A DNA stretch of 25,746 nucleotides from Chloromonas sp. AAM2. Taxonomy: Eukaryota > Chlorophyta > Chlorophyceae > Chlamydomonadales > Chlamydomonadaceae. A model generated the notes under the pieces. It saw only the letters and a program-made list of their open reading frames with translations. It did no database searches and was not told the DNA's origin. The position numbers and the translations under genes were made by a program. Each line of letters starts with the position of its first letter. Position 1 is the stretch's first letter. Shown here piece by piece: positions 10,809-19,800 of this stretch. The stretch covers positions 1-25,746 of the forward strand of contig QAXH01006822.1 of the NCBI GenBank assembly GCA_004335635.1. Direction: 5' to 3'.

Positions 10809-13800
10809 AGTGAGGGAGCACGTGAGCAAACGACCAGAATTGGTGTTGTGTATGAGTGATTTACACGGCGTTTCGCTTCCAGTGCTGTAGACGTAACAGT
10901 CTTGGCGCTTAACGGCTGCCCCATCCCACAAAGCAATGCATGGGCACACCGCCCCAAAGAAATTCACCATGCTGGGTATGCTGATCTGCCTGTGTGCTTT
11001 GGTGGGACGTTTATTGGCCGGTGCTGGTGCCAACATCAGGAGGCTGGGCAAGAGCAAGCCATTTCTATCCTGAAGGTCGTTCACTCCAGGACCCCTTGGC
11101 CTGCTGCTTGCTGGCGTTCCCACACCACACCTTCTGCTGTTCCGCCTTGTTGCGTGGTGTTGCAGAGCAACTGGGGCCAGCTGGTTCGCTGCACCCTTGA
11201 GGGGAACGTGGTGGACAGGAGGGTGAGGAAAGATCCACTCACGTGGCGTAGTGTGCATGGTCGCACAGCGAAGCCTAGTGTACATATCAGAGTGCATACA
11301 TCAACACTCACGAGTGAGAGTTTACCACAGCTGTTAGAGAGCCCAGTGTCTTTTCAGTGGCCTTGCTGCAGAACTGGATGTATGGCTCCTTCAGTGAACA
11401 GGGTTAACCTGGAATCGTGATAATCACAGTCATGCCAGATCCAAATCCAACCAGCCGTCAGCTGGCATGCCACGGTTGTGTGGGGGCACTGCGAGAAGAG
11501 TCTGATCTGAGCACATGGGGAGATTTCATACCTGCCGTCAAGTTCCAGCAACTAGTCCAACTACCCAGCAAACGCCCAGTGTGTTTTGGGGGACCAATCC
11601 AAATTCACCGCCTGATAACCCCTGTGCATGTACTGTTGCAGTACGTAGGTGGGGAGTTAGTCACGTGGGCAGTAGTGCCCGGCCCGGATGGCCACCTGTA
11701 CATTTCAGCCGACCAGCAGTACAGGTACGGGCACAATAGGAAGGACCAGTCAGCGCCATGCAACAGACCTCACACGTGGGCATCAACTGCCATTGTCTTG
11801 GAACCGGGATTGTTATGGCTTAATACTGCGCTAGCTACACAAAACTGCTACATGGGGTATTGTGTGGTGTACTTGTAGCTGTGTGAAACTGGCATGACAC
11901 CGCGAAAAGTTCGCATTTATAGCTTAAACTTGCTCCAAAACCAGCCTCAATGTGTACAAGCAGTGCATAGGAGCATGCTATCTCAGTGCTCAACACCAGC
12001 ATGTCATGACCAGGGCCACATTTCACGTCTCGTGGCCTAGCTCGCACACGCAACCGTTTTTCCACGTTGCTGTACAGCACACGTGTCTACACTGAGGTGC
12101 CTAAAGAGACAACGGGCTGCGTGATGCGAGCCATGCTCGAGCCTGACGGCAGTTTCCGGGGCTCCCCCTCACTCTTCTCTCTCACACCCATGAAACGGCC
12201 GTCAGGCCTGCGCTGGGGGCCCGCCTGTGGCACACTCTTTGTCACGTGCCTGGACCCTGCCATCATGCGGTTTGCCGGTGAGTGTGAGCACGTGACATCA
12301 CGTGTTTAGTCGCAAACTTTGCTTTACCAGCGCACCTTTCGGGTGGCAATCCGAAACCGGGTACATTGGGTACATCCAGTCGTGGAAAAGACAATGCAAT
12401 GCAAGTTCTGCCTTTAATCCCTAGACGACACATGTTCAGCGTGATGCAAAGCAGTGTGTAGCAGAAAATGGGCCAGTTACTGGTTGTTGCGAATTCATGT
12501 TCCACATGCGTCCCACCCATGGGCCACCCATGTCCCATACGTTTCCGACACGTGGTTGACGTTTCCAACACGTGGATCCCTTGTGCACAGGCCCCAGCCA
12601 TGCTCATCCCGGCAGGCTCCTGTCGCGCATCAGTCTGGACTGTTGCCCCGGGCTGCTGCCATGGGACGTGGCAGTCATCAACGGAACCACACTGGTCGTC
12701 AGCATGCACAAGCGCAAGTGAGAGGGTGCCACATGGTTGTTCTTGTTTACATGGCCTTCAGTCTGGGGAGGACTGCTCGTGGGGGGCAAGAGGGAAGGGA
12801 AATGGTCGGTACTGGTCACCATTCTGTTTATCCTTTTTTTCCCTTGTCAACAACAACAAAGCCAATTCGAACAATTTCCAGAGCAGAAGACTGTGTTATC
12901 TCCCAGTACTCAACTCTACAGCAACTAAGGACAGACATGCCACATGGTTGTAGCATGTGTCTCAAGCGCAAGCAAGGTGACGCCGCTTTCTGACACATAT
13001 CACAGATTTACCCGCTTTGGACTGTGTGAGGAGTCTTGCATACATGGACACCGTTCAATGTGACAGCTTGTTCGGTACGTAGGTATCAAGCGGGTTCACA
13101 AGATGCAAGGTTGATTTGCTTTCCAGATACTAAGCCACAATCAGGGACCATTCCGACAGCAGATTCGTTATGTTGTGTGTATGCAGGACTGTGCGGCCGC
13201 CAAGGCTTGGCCCCCAAGACGCGAGCAATGGCAGTGGCAGTTGCAGTCAGCCAGCGGCCACCACACACTCAGCATCTCAGACACCGGTCTCACCAGCATC
13301 CAGTGCATTGCTGAGCCCTAGCCCAACACCAGCTACAGGCCAGGACAGGTCACCAGTAAACCCTAGGCCAAACCTAGCCAGTGGATTGGCATTGCTGTTG
13401 GAAGCAGCAGCAGAGGACAGCAAAGCAGCTGCAGCGGAATCTGCGGCTGGCCCGGCTCGTCACAGTGGCGGGCAGAACAGCTTAACTGGTGCGGTCGGTG
13501 CTGGATTGGCCCATCCCGGCATCCAACAGATCAGCTTGGCTGGTGTGGCCGGTGAGGAACCAGTTCATCTTGCAGACCAGCCCGGCATTCAGCAGACCAG
13601 CCCGGCTGGTGCGGCTGGTGCGGCTGGTTTGGAGCCAGCCCATCCAAACACTGAGCAGACCAGACCAGCTGGTGCAGAACTAACCAGCACGTGCACTGAA
13701 CTCGAAGCTTCTGGTAGCAGCATTGACTGCCTCAGTGCAGCAGCAGTGCTTGGGCTTCGTTCCAGCGCACGGTTTAGAAGCAGAGCCGCTAAGGCAGTTA

Positions 13801-14165
13801 CAGGAGCTGAGGCAGATGTAGGAAAAAAGGCAGGCCCAGGTACTGGTGTGGGCATAGCCACTGACAGAGGGAAACGTGGAGGGGTAACCACAGAAGTAGA
13901 CCCAAGGGGTGTCAGAGGGGAAGCCTCTTGGCTGGGTGATAACCCGCCGGCAAGCAATAGGCCGGATGCTAGGGCGGTGGAGCTGGGTTTGGGTGTGATG
14001 CGTGTGAGGGCAGGGCTTGCTGCAGGAGCAGCGCACCCCGGGCGTCGGCTTGACCCCGACAGGAGCTACTTGTGTCTGATCTCAGACTTGGGTGAGGGCC
14101 AGGCCAGCGTGATAGAGCTGCCCGTGTGGATGGACCATGCCAACATGATGTGTGTGGACGACTGA
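9316..14165 (+). CDS. F-box-like protein with NHL/SMP-30-like propeller and repeat-rich tail, 8 exons
   Basis: Exons are 9316-9485, 9886-10065, 10519-10651, 11166-11222, 11642-11724, 12078-12277, 12591-12717 and 13187-14165. All junctions are GT-AG and phases close to 642 residues ending in TGA. Residues 3-45 look like an F-box: leucine-rich, then ACACRAWRDAV, the pattern that binds Skp1 in SCF ubiquitin ligases. Residues of about 75-315 carry propeller-type strands: PSWVTSIAVSPYG, EPEGVAFAHGHMYV, WAVVPGPDGHLYISAD, RPSGLRWGPACGTLFVT and LPWDVAVINGTTLVVSMH. Each has a loop followed by a Gly-x-Leu-Tyr-Val type strand, as in NHL or SMP-30/gluconolactonase propellers. The last exon encodes about 325 residues of Ala, Pro, Ser and Gly-rich sequence with internal repeats, then an ordered-looking end, LCLISDLGEGQASVIELPVW. 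An in-frame ATG at 9250 would add 22 residues. It could be a substrate receptor; target unknown. Exons 2 to 3 are the least certain joins. Confidence 0.7.
10770..10807 (+). repeat. (GT)n microsatellite, about 19 units, intronic
   Basis: A pure GT run lies inside the third intron of the F-box/propeller gene, preceded by a short GA run. It makes long spurious Val/Cys or Thr/His frames on the two strands. Confidence 0.95.
12745..12787 (+). repeat. Second copy of the short dispersed repeat at 221-262
   Basis: It shares GTTTAC, a run ending CTTCAGTCTGGGG and the block GGGGAGGACTGCTC with 221-262, over about 40 nt on the same strand. This copy is in the seventh intron of the F-box/propeller gene, just after the exon end at 12717. 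Confidence 0.35.
13485..13690 (+). repeat. Coding repeats in the tail of the F-box/propeller protein
   Basis: Degenerate units of about 20 residues repeat here, each with a core like GIQQTSPAGAAG followed by EPVH or EPAHP. Three to four units can be seen. They share a Gln-Thr-(Ser/Arg)-Pro-Ala-Gly motif. The repeats keep the reading frame, which supports translation of this exon. The segment is predicted disordered from composition. Confidence 0.65.
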
Positions 14166-14197
14166 GAGAGAGAGAGTGTGTGTGTATGTGTGTGTGC
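14164..14197 (+). repeat. (GA)n(GT)n microsatellite at the stop codon
   Basis: A GA run followed by an interrupted GT run begins within the last stop codon of the F-box/propeller gene (TGA at 14163-14165) and continues into its 3' UTR. Confidence 0.85.
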
Positions 14198-14809
14198 GCC
14201 CCTGTCCAAGTCAACCTGTCAGTTGCGTGACCAGGCGTTTGCAGCCAAGGGTTTAGGCAAAGACTCAAACACACACAAAGGTTGAAGGTGGCTGAGCGGC
14301 TGGGCGGGTCGTGACCTAGTCGACATTCAACAGCCCTAGTTGAACAAACGTGGTGAGGGCAAGTTCAATGGTTATCTGGGTATCGGCTTGGTGTGCTGCA
14401 TACCTTTTTTTGATGCCGATCAGAGATTCCACCCAGCCAAGCAGGTGCTAGTTCATGATGACCATACGCGGTAACGTTATGGTTGTCTGTTTGCTTGTGA
14501 AGACCAAACCAGTTGGTCCACCATCACTGGTTGGTCCACCATCAGTGGTGTTCACGTGAAGGTCCTCAAGCCAACACATGTTAACATGTCCGACCACTAC
14601 GCCAGTGTTTGGAGCCTTGCACCTGTCAGCCTGTCACTTCTTTCATCAGCGGTCAACTGGTATCTGTGGTGACTCTGAGCTGTCTTGCCAGCAAACAACG
14701 TTATTGCCCGCCCATGTGTTGGCAACACAGACACAAGGTTCAGGGATGCTTGCTGTGTCTGCGTGGGAAGGGAAAGGTTAATGGCTCTGGGTCGTTAGTG
14801 CATGGCCAG
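14198..14809. other. Intergenic stretch, no gene seen
   Basis: This interval is probably the 3' UTR of the F-box/propeller gene followed by spacer. No plus-strand TGTAA was found in it. It contains an 18-bp exact-length tandem duplication at 14513-14548, TTGGTCCACCATCACTGG followed by the same with one change. Frames that cross it have no recognisable protein features. Confidence 0.5.
14513..14548 (+). repeat. Two-copy 18-bp tandem repeat
   Basis: TTGGTCCACCATCACTGG is followed directly by TTGGTCCACCATCAGTGG, differing at one base. It is a recent, small local duplication in non-coding sequence. Confidence 0.9.
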
Positions 14810-14854
14810 GCATGGCCTGGCACGGCAACGCTGAAACCGAAAGGCTACACGGGG

Positions 14855-15030
14855 ATTCCTGGCGAGGAGTTGCTGCAATTCCACACTGGCGTCGATTATC
14901 TCTTCGCCATCAGCGCTTTGCCGACGAGCGTGCATTTGAAAGCGGCGTTATCTGCTTCACTCCCGGTCGCGTTATCAACAACCCGGCGCGTACTGCTCGC
15001 AATGGCTTCCTTGCTGCGCATTACAGGTTG
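14855..15030 (+). pseudogene. Degenerate 5' fragment of the LRR-like family
   Basis: One plus frame reads LLQFHTGVDYLFAISALP and later ALSASLPVALSTTRRVLLAM. It resembles the start of the main LRR-like frame, which reads FIQVHTGGDFLRVEVLPP. It therefore looks like an extra, truncated copy of the same protein's N-terminal part. The matching segment in unit 2 (18880-19080) has stop codons in this frame. It could instead be a first exon ending at ACAG|GTTGGT near 15028, but the junction gives no continuing frame. Confidence 0.4.
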
Positions 15031-15036
15031 GTGAGG

Positions 15037-15084
15037 TCACTGTGTCGATGCTGGCCTGTGTCGATCACTGTGTCGATGCTGGCC
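15037..15084 (+). repeat. 28-bp period direct repeat unique to unit 1
   Basis: TCACTGTGTCGATGCTGGCC occurs at 15037-15056 and 15065-15084. The corresponding place in unit 2 has a single copy, so this small duplication arose after the large one. Confidence 0.85.
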
Positions 15085-15587
15085 CAGACAATGAAACAAG
15101 TAAATCGCGCACGTACTCCGACTGGGGTGTTTGAGTTCACAGGACCATGCCAAGCCTATGAAAAAGGGCACATGCTAGAATTGCATCTGAAGAACTGGAC
15201 TCGATGATATCTTCCTGTTTCCATGTTCTAAGTGGTTGATGGCATATGCTCCATAGTGCATGCTCGAGACACACCCGCCAGATCACAAGTGTTTTGCTTT
15301 GAGTGTGTTGCTTTCGTGCTTAACACTGGCATGCCACACAAGCTGCCTGTTGGTGAAAATCAAATCGTGTGTCTTACCGAGGACTTGTGCAAGTCACACC
15401 TGGCCGCACATGTCATGTGCGTTGCATGACAATATTATTCGGGTGCGGCAAGGGCGTTGTGAGGGAAGCTGGCAGGTCTGGTATCCAACAACGGAACTGA
15501 GCCATCTACATGCTCATATGTCCTGCTGCTCTGCAGGCGTGCCGCTATCCTGGCTCACGGTCCTATCAGTACTGGGAATAGTTTCAG

Positions 15588-16694
15588 AGGGCACTACATC
15601 CTTGGCTGTACCGGGATGTGCCTCTGATCAGCAACACCAACAGCAACCTGTACCCAGGCCACTTCATCCAAGTGCACACAGGCGGCGACTTTCTGCGGGT
15701 TGAAGTGCTCCCACCGCAAATCGATGATCTACAAGGAACACAGCAAGAACAGACGCAGCTCAAGTCTGACATAGCAGTCGTGATCAGCGCGATTAAGGCT
15801 GCTGCGTTACCGGCTCTGCGCACCTTGCACCTGCATCAGGATGGGTGGTACCACAACAACGCAATAGATGAGATTATACAGCAGCTGGCACCTGTGCTCG
15901 GTGATCGTATCACCAATTTGACAGCTTTTGGTGGTACATGTATTCCCGATGTCAGCAAATGGCCAGCGCTCACCACCCTCGAGGTGCAGCACGGGGCCGA
16001 CGAACTGTGGTTTGACCGGCAGCTGTTCGCCCACCCAGCGCTCAAGCACGTGACGCTGCCGGGTGACTGTACGGGCATGTACCATGGACTCAGGGACGTG
16101 GCTTGCTCCTGGGACACCCTGCACTCGACGGGAACAACCAGTGGTGAGGTACTTGATTGCTTGCCCCTGCATGGCATCAAACATCTGCGGGTGGAAGGGC
16201 TCGATATGTACGACCACATAGATGATCTCAGCATCCAACTGGTACTTGAGAACCTTGGACGGTGTGCAAGGGTGGAGTTTGGTACAGACGGGTCCGACAG
16301 GGAATGGGCTAGGACTGGTGTGCCAGAAGGTCTCTCCCATTTCCGATATCATTTTGATTTTCTCCACCCACGGCTGGTGGCCATCAGCAGTGGCGAGCTG
16401 AATGGGGCGCTCAGCCTGATTGGCAGTCCCTACAGGGAAAGGCAAGACCCCTGGCTGCCCCAGTTGCCAGCCCTGCAGCAGATAGGCCAGGGCGTTCACA
16501 CGCTGTCATTAGAAGGGTGGAGGCTTGATGCCGGTTGCAGTTGGCAGGATGTGATCAGGCATCTACCAGGGCATGTCACACACCTCGTGCTGTATCAATG
16601 TCATGTCGCGCGAGAGCAGCTGTTAGACTTGTTCAACCTGCCACAGCCCACTGGTCTCACCCAGCTCACATTGGCGGGCAAGGGCTGCCAATGA
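15588..16694 (+). CDS. LRR-like protein, copy 1, C-terminus lost by frameshift
   Basis: A single open exon of 368 codons runs from a possible acceptor (TTTCAG at 15582-15587) to TGA at 16692. There is no in-frame ATG near the start; a TAG lies just upstream at 15579, so the true start is unknown. The protein shows leucine-rich segments at irregular spacing, such as LPALRTLHLHQDGW, WPALTTLEVQH, HPALKHVTLPGDC, LPLHGIKHLRVEGL, VHTLSLEGWRLD, VTHLVLYQCHV and LTQLTLAG. This fits a divergent leucine-rich-repeat solenoid; no catalytic motif is visible. Relative to copy 2 it lacks 10 nt just after 16670, so it ends in AGKGCQ instead of the about 40 further residues that remain readable in another frame to 16801. 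Probably a decaying copy. The family appears lineage-specific to me. Confidence 0.6.
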   Translation, partial: RALHPWLYRDVPLISNTNSNLYPGHFIQVHTGGDFLRVEVLPPQIDDLQGTQQEQTQLKSDIAVVISAIKAAALPALRTLHLHQDGWYHNNAIDEIIQQLAPVLGDRITNLTAFGGTCIPDVSKWPALTTLEVQHGADELWFDRQLFAHPALKHVTLPGDCTGMYHGLRDVACSWDTLHSTGTTSGEVLDCLPLHGIKHLRVEGLDMYDHIDDLSIQLVLENLGRCARVEFGTDGSDREWARTGVPEGLSHFRYHFDFLHPRLVAISSGELNGALSLIGSPYRERQDPWLPQLPALQQIGQGVHTLSLEGWRLDAGCSWQDVIRHLPGHVTHLVLYQCHVAREQLLDLFNLPQPTGLTQLTLAGKGCQ

Positions 16695-17099
16695 CCTGGT
16701 TGGATTATGACAAGGGTCATGTGCAGGTGGCAGCAGCAGAGAAGTGGCCTGGTGTCAAGCTGGAGGTTACACCGGAAACATACAACATCATTCATTTGTA
16801 AAACAATCCCAGGTAGTTGTTGGTGTGTTATTAGTGAGCTGGACATGCTGTAAGACAGCCATGAAATGTTGAGGCCTGGCTTGTACTTGTGTACGCTAGA
16901 ATACTTGCGGTATGTCATTGAAATGTAGGATGTGTCACTGGCATAGATACTTAAGAGGATTGGGTGCTTGGGCAACAGTGGCGCCAAACCCTACGTCAAG
17001 CCCTGGCTATCACTGTTGGCTGTGCTTGTATAAATTACTGTGTGTGCACTCTGCGCCCAGCATTATTCCTGTACAAACCCTTTCTACTATACAGCCTTT

Positions 17100-18420
17100 G
17101 CTCAACGCGAGCTCAAACTGCACCAGCCCATGACAGACACCTATGGCTATCTGTAGGCATTTTTATCAGCTTTTGGCGATACATTGGGTGAGCTGTAGTG
17201 AATGCCAGGGGGCAATGACTGGGCTTTGCCAACCCAGCAACCGCTTTTCTCTTTTCTGGCTCAGAAACAGACCTTCCAGAGGACCCTGAACCTTGCATGT
17301 GCATGTTTTTTGGGGGCACCATGCCCATGCTGTGCTTAGGATAGGGATGTTGGCTGCTGTGACCATAAGTATCTTGATCTCTGCCGGTCTCAGCACCGAG
17401 GACTATCTGTAATACTCGTGTCGTGTCACCAAGAGGCTTTGAGGCTTCCCTCTTCATGGATCGTAGCCGTCACCTTTCCATTAGCGTCACACACCACTGC
17501 GAACCGGTGCGTTGTCCCTGTCCGTCCTTTTGAAAACTACCGTCGGTATACATCGTCAGGGTTGCCTGGTCCGGAACATTTACCATGTGGTTGAAGGGAT
17601 ACAAGTGCTAAAGCGTCTGGGCATCCTCCCTGGCCTCCCCAGGTGCCTGGGCTAGAGTGTTCCACTCCATGATCGGGGCGGGTCCACCTTCTCGGGTGGG
17701 TTCAAGAAGCTTGCGCAGTTGCCGCGGGGTACAGAAGTAACCCTTCGGGCCCCAAGATGCTGCTGGAGGGCCTTCATTTTGTCTTCAGAGGGGCCAAAAG
17801 CATCCCTACCTGCTCTATTCCCAATCAGAAGGATATGGATCCTGGCCCTATTGCCGTCTTGCACACTCCCTAGAATGTGCACCCACTGGCGCGGCATCCC
17901 CCCAGTAGCAAGGGTGCCTCTGAAATCCCATTTCGTCGCCAGGCAGACGACCACGGCCTGACCCTTCGGAGCTGCTATGGCATTCGCCAGGGCCCACCGT
18001 AGAGCCTTATGAGCTTACTTTGGACAGCTGTGGTTGCCACCCAGTTCAGACTCCCCCACGGCTGAGTGTACGCGCCAATACGGTACCCAAAGACCCCGTC
18101 AGCATGGCTCTCAGACCAAACTTCGGCTGCCTCGGTCGATGCTAGCAATGGCCCCGACGTCCTGTCTCTGACGTCGCCTCCCATAAACAGGCAGAAGGCT
18201 TGAGCCAGCCGGTTGACGCTGCAGGCTGGGGGCGCGTCCCCTTTCAAGCAGACGTGTGTATCCGGGTCGTACCTGCGCAGCGTGGCGCCTACGTCCGCTG
18301 CGAGCGCTTGCTCATGACTTGCCCCAGTGGATAACTGGTCTCTCACTGATTGAGGCGTCGCATGCCACAGCCGGCGCAGGTGGGACAGTTTTTCTGTGGT
18401 CGTGCAGAGCTGCAGCACAG
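17100..18420 (-). mobile_element. Decayed retroelement on the minus strand (RNase H motif)
   Basis: On the minus strand three broken frames follow each other: 18418-17975 (147 codons), 17954-17652 (100 codons) and a segment near 17560-17420. The last reads LTMYTDGSFQKDG (the YTDGS codons are at 17550-17536). After a one-base frame change it continues FAVVCDANGKVTATIHEEGS, the first two strands of an RNase HI domain as found in retrotransposon polyproteins. The two upstream frames read smoothly as protein (for example QAVVVCLATKWDF and IHILLIGNRAGRDAFG) but I cannot name them. The stops and frameshifts point to a dead element. It lies exactly between the two LRR-like units. Ends, target-site duplications and class could not be determined. 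Confidence 0.5.
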
Positions 18421-18471
18421 CTGCCTCCTGCAGCAGGTCAACATGCTTTGCTGCTGAGAATCCATCCTCAC

Positions 18472-18768
18472 TTACATACTTGTCTGCAGCTGCTGGGCAA
18501 GCTGCACACGCACTGCCTTCTTGTTGTCATAGTAGCGCCTGATAGAACGCAATGGGCCCCTAACGACATATGCAGCCCTGCAATCAGCAGGTTCACAAAA
18601 GCTGAGCCATAAGTTAATGCGTTGCCTCGCTGCTGCTGCTACTTGCCATGTGGCAAGTGTGTGACGTCCTGGGCTGCACACCATGCAATTGCACGCAAGC
18701 TTTGCATGGCGATGTAGGGGCCAGTGCCAAGAAATACCTGCAAAGTTAGCAACACGCTGATCAGACAC
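18472..18768 (-). other. Unassigned minus-strand frame beside the retroelement
   Basis: A 98-codon minus frame ends with a basic stretch, VRGPLRSIRRYYDNKKAVRV, and LAQQLQ, which looks protein-like. It may be an upstream piece of the same decayed element or a remnant of another one. No family was recognised. Confidence 0.25.
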
Positions 18769-18824
18769 ATGCAGCTAGCCAGCGATGCTGAGGTATGCTG
18801 GCATTGCAGCAGCAGGGCAGGGTA

Positions 18825-18844
18825 TATAGCTATATATAGCTATA
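18825..18844. repeat. Perfect 20-bp AT-rich palindrome
   Basis: TATAGCTATATATAGCTATA equals its own reverse complement. It lies about 40 bp before the start of duplication unit 2, at its junction with the retroelement-bearing spacer. It could be a hairpin or breakpoint-prone site, or a TATA-like element; nothing in the sequence decides. Confidence 0.8.
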
Positions 18845-18879
18845 GCTGCATCAGGCTGCATGTCTCATCCTGTTACCCA

Positions 18880-19080
18880 TGTGCATGGCAACGCTACAAC
18901 CGAAAGGCCACACTGGAAAATTCTGGCGAGCACTTTTAAAGAGGCGATGTCCTGCAAGTACACACTGGCGTTCAATTCCTCGTTGACATCAACGCTTAGC
19001 CGATGAGCGTGGATTTGGAAGCGGCGCTCCACTTGCGACCAGACCCCTCGGACTGGCTTCCTTGCTGCGTCTGACAGGTG
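18880..19080 (+). pseudogene. Broken 5' fragment of the LRR-like family, unit 2
   Basis: It aligns with 14819-15030. In the matching frame it reads VHTGVQFLVDINA, then a TAG, then PMSVDLEAAL and a TGA. It also has a small insertion earlier in the block that shifts the frame. It cannot encode the protein form seen in unit 1. Confidence 0.5.
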
Positions 19081-19129
19081 GGTGAGGTCACTGTAGCGAT
19101 GCTGGCCTGGGCAGATGAATTGAAGAATG

Positions 19130-19590
19130 CACGGATGTACAAGGTCACGGTACCATGGTATGGGTTCGGACATGGGTGGCAAACTCGTTTTCGCTGATCA
19201 ACAGGGTCTCGATACCTATGACCGATGCACGGTATCTGGTTTTTAAGAGTCGCGATGCACAGTTTTGGGCCGCCAACCCTAACAGACCCGGCCCATAGCT
19301 AAGACCCGCCGAGCAACGGCTAGCGAAAAGTATTGGCGGCACTCTGCAAAAGAAATGGTCTAGTATGTGTGCGGCAGGACCGCGATTTCAAAAGCCGGCT
19401 TCAACTTGACCAACCCACGCCACGACGTAGGCAAGAGGTTTCGCTACAACTACCCCTCGTTCGCACAGCGAGTGGTGCAGGCTAGCAAGGTCAAGGCCCG
19501 GATAAGGCACGTGACCGGGATCAACCACTCGGCCAATGGGGTGACCACAACATTTTTCAGAAGCAGATTGTTTTGGTGGCATCATCAACT
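19130..19590. other. Unit 2-specific segment, probable insertion
   Basis: About 450 nt here have no recognisable counterpart in unit 1 (about 15100-15437), although both sides align. A plus frame at 19367-19612 reads TNPRHDVGKRFRYNYPSFAQ and VKARIRHVTGINHS, which is protein-like but unassigned. It may be part of a mobile element. Ends were not resolved. Confidence 0.35.
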
Positions 19591-19800
19591 GGGTGCGGCT
19601 AAGGCCTTGTGATGCAAACTGGCAGGTCTGGTACGTAGCAACGCAGACATTCACTTGACAGCCCTGCACCATCCAATAGTGGGCGGGGCAGACACTGTGT
19701 TGTGAAGCAAATGCGAGACATCTACATGCTCATCTGTCCTGCTGTGCTGCAGGCGTGCCACTATCTTGGCATACGGTGTCATCAGAACTAGGAGAGCACT

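Larger units (their letters stand above)
14810..17090 (+). repeat. Direct duplication, unit 1 (partner 18870-21545)
   Basis: Three blocks align in the same order with the second unit: 14819-15085 with about 18885-19110, 15437-16790 with 19590-21045, and 16805-17085 with 21165-21545. The last block ends in the shared stretch GTATAAATTACTGTGTGTGC. The unit therefore includes a 5' fragment, the LRR-like gene and its 3' flank. Similarity is patchy, from near identity in the gene centre to weak at both ends. Confidence 0.8.

Noticed and set aside
10737..11297. A long minus-strand frame over the third intron of the F-box gene
   Set aside because: It is carried by the GT repeat (His-Thr run on the minus strand) and overlaps well-supported plus-strand exon and intron structure.
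15807..16499. A 230-codon minus-strand frame and its partner at 20437-20760
   Set aside because: It mirrors the plus-strand LRR frames; the plus strand has the leucine-rich periodicity and the conserved changes between copies.
17975..18418. The 147-codon minus frame as a host gene
   Set aside because: It has no start context or splice partners, lies next to a broken RNase H segment on the same strand, and is followed directly by other disrupted frames, so a decayed mobile element is more likely.
15579..19791. A non-standard genetic code with TAG read as Gln, suggested by TAG inside otherwise open LRR frames and by TGA stops in four neighbouring genes
   Set aside because: The LCB2, APS kinase, STIMATE-like and F-box exons contain no in-frame TAA or TAG, all their glutamines use CAA or CAG, and LRR copy 2 ends at TAA. 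Pseudogene decay or splicing explains the TAG codons better.
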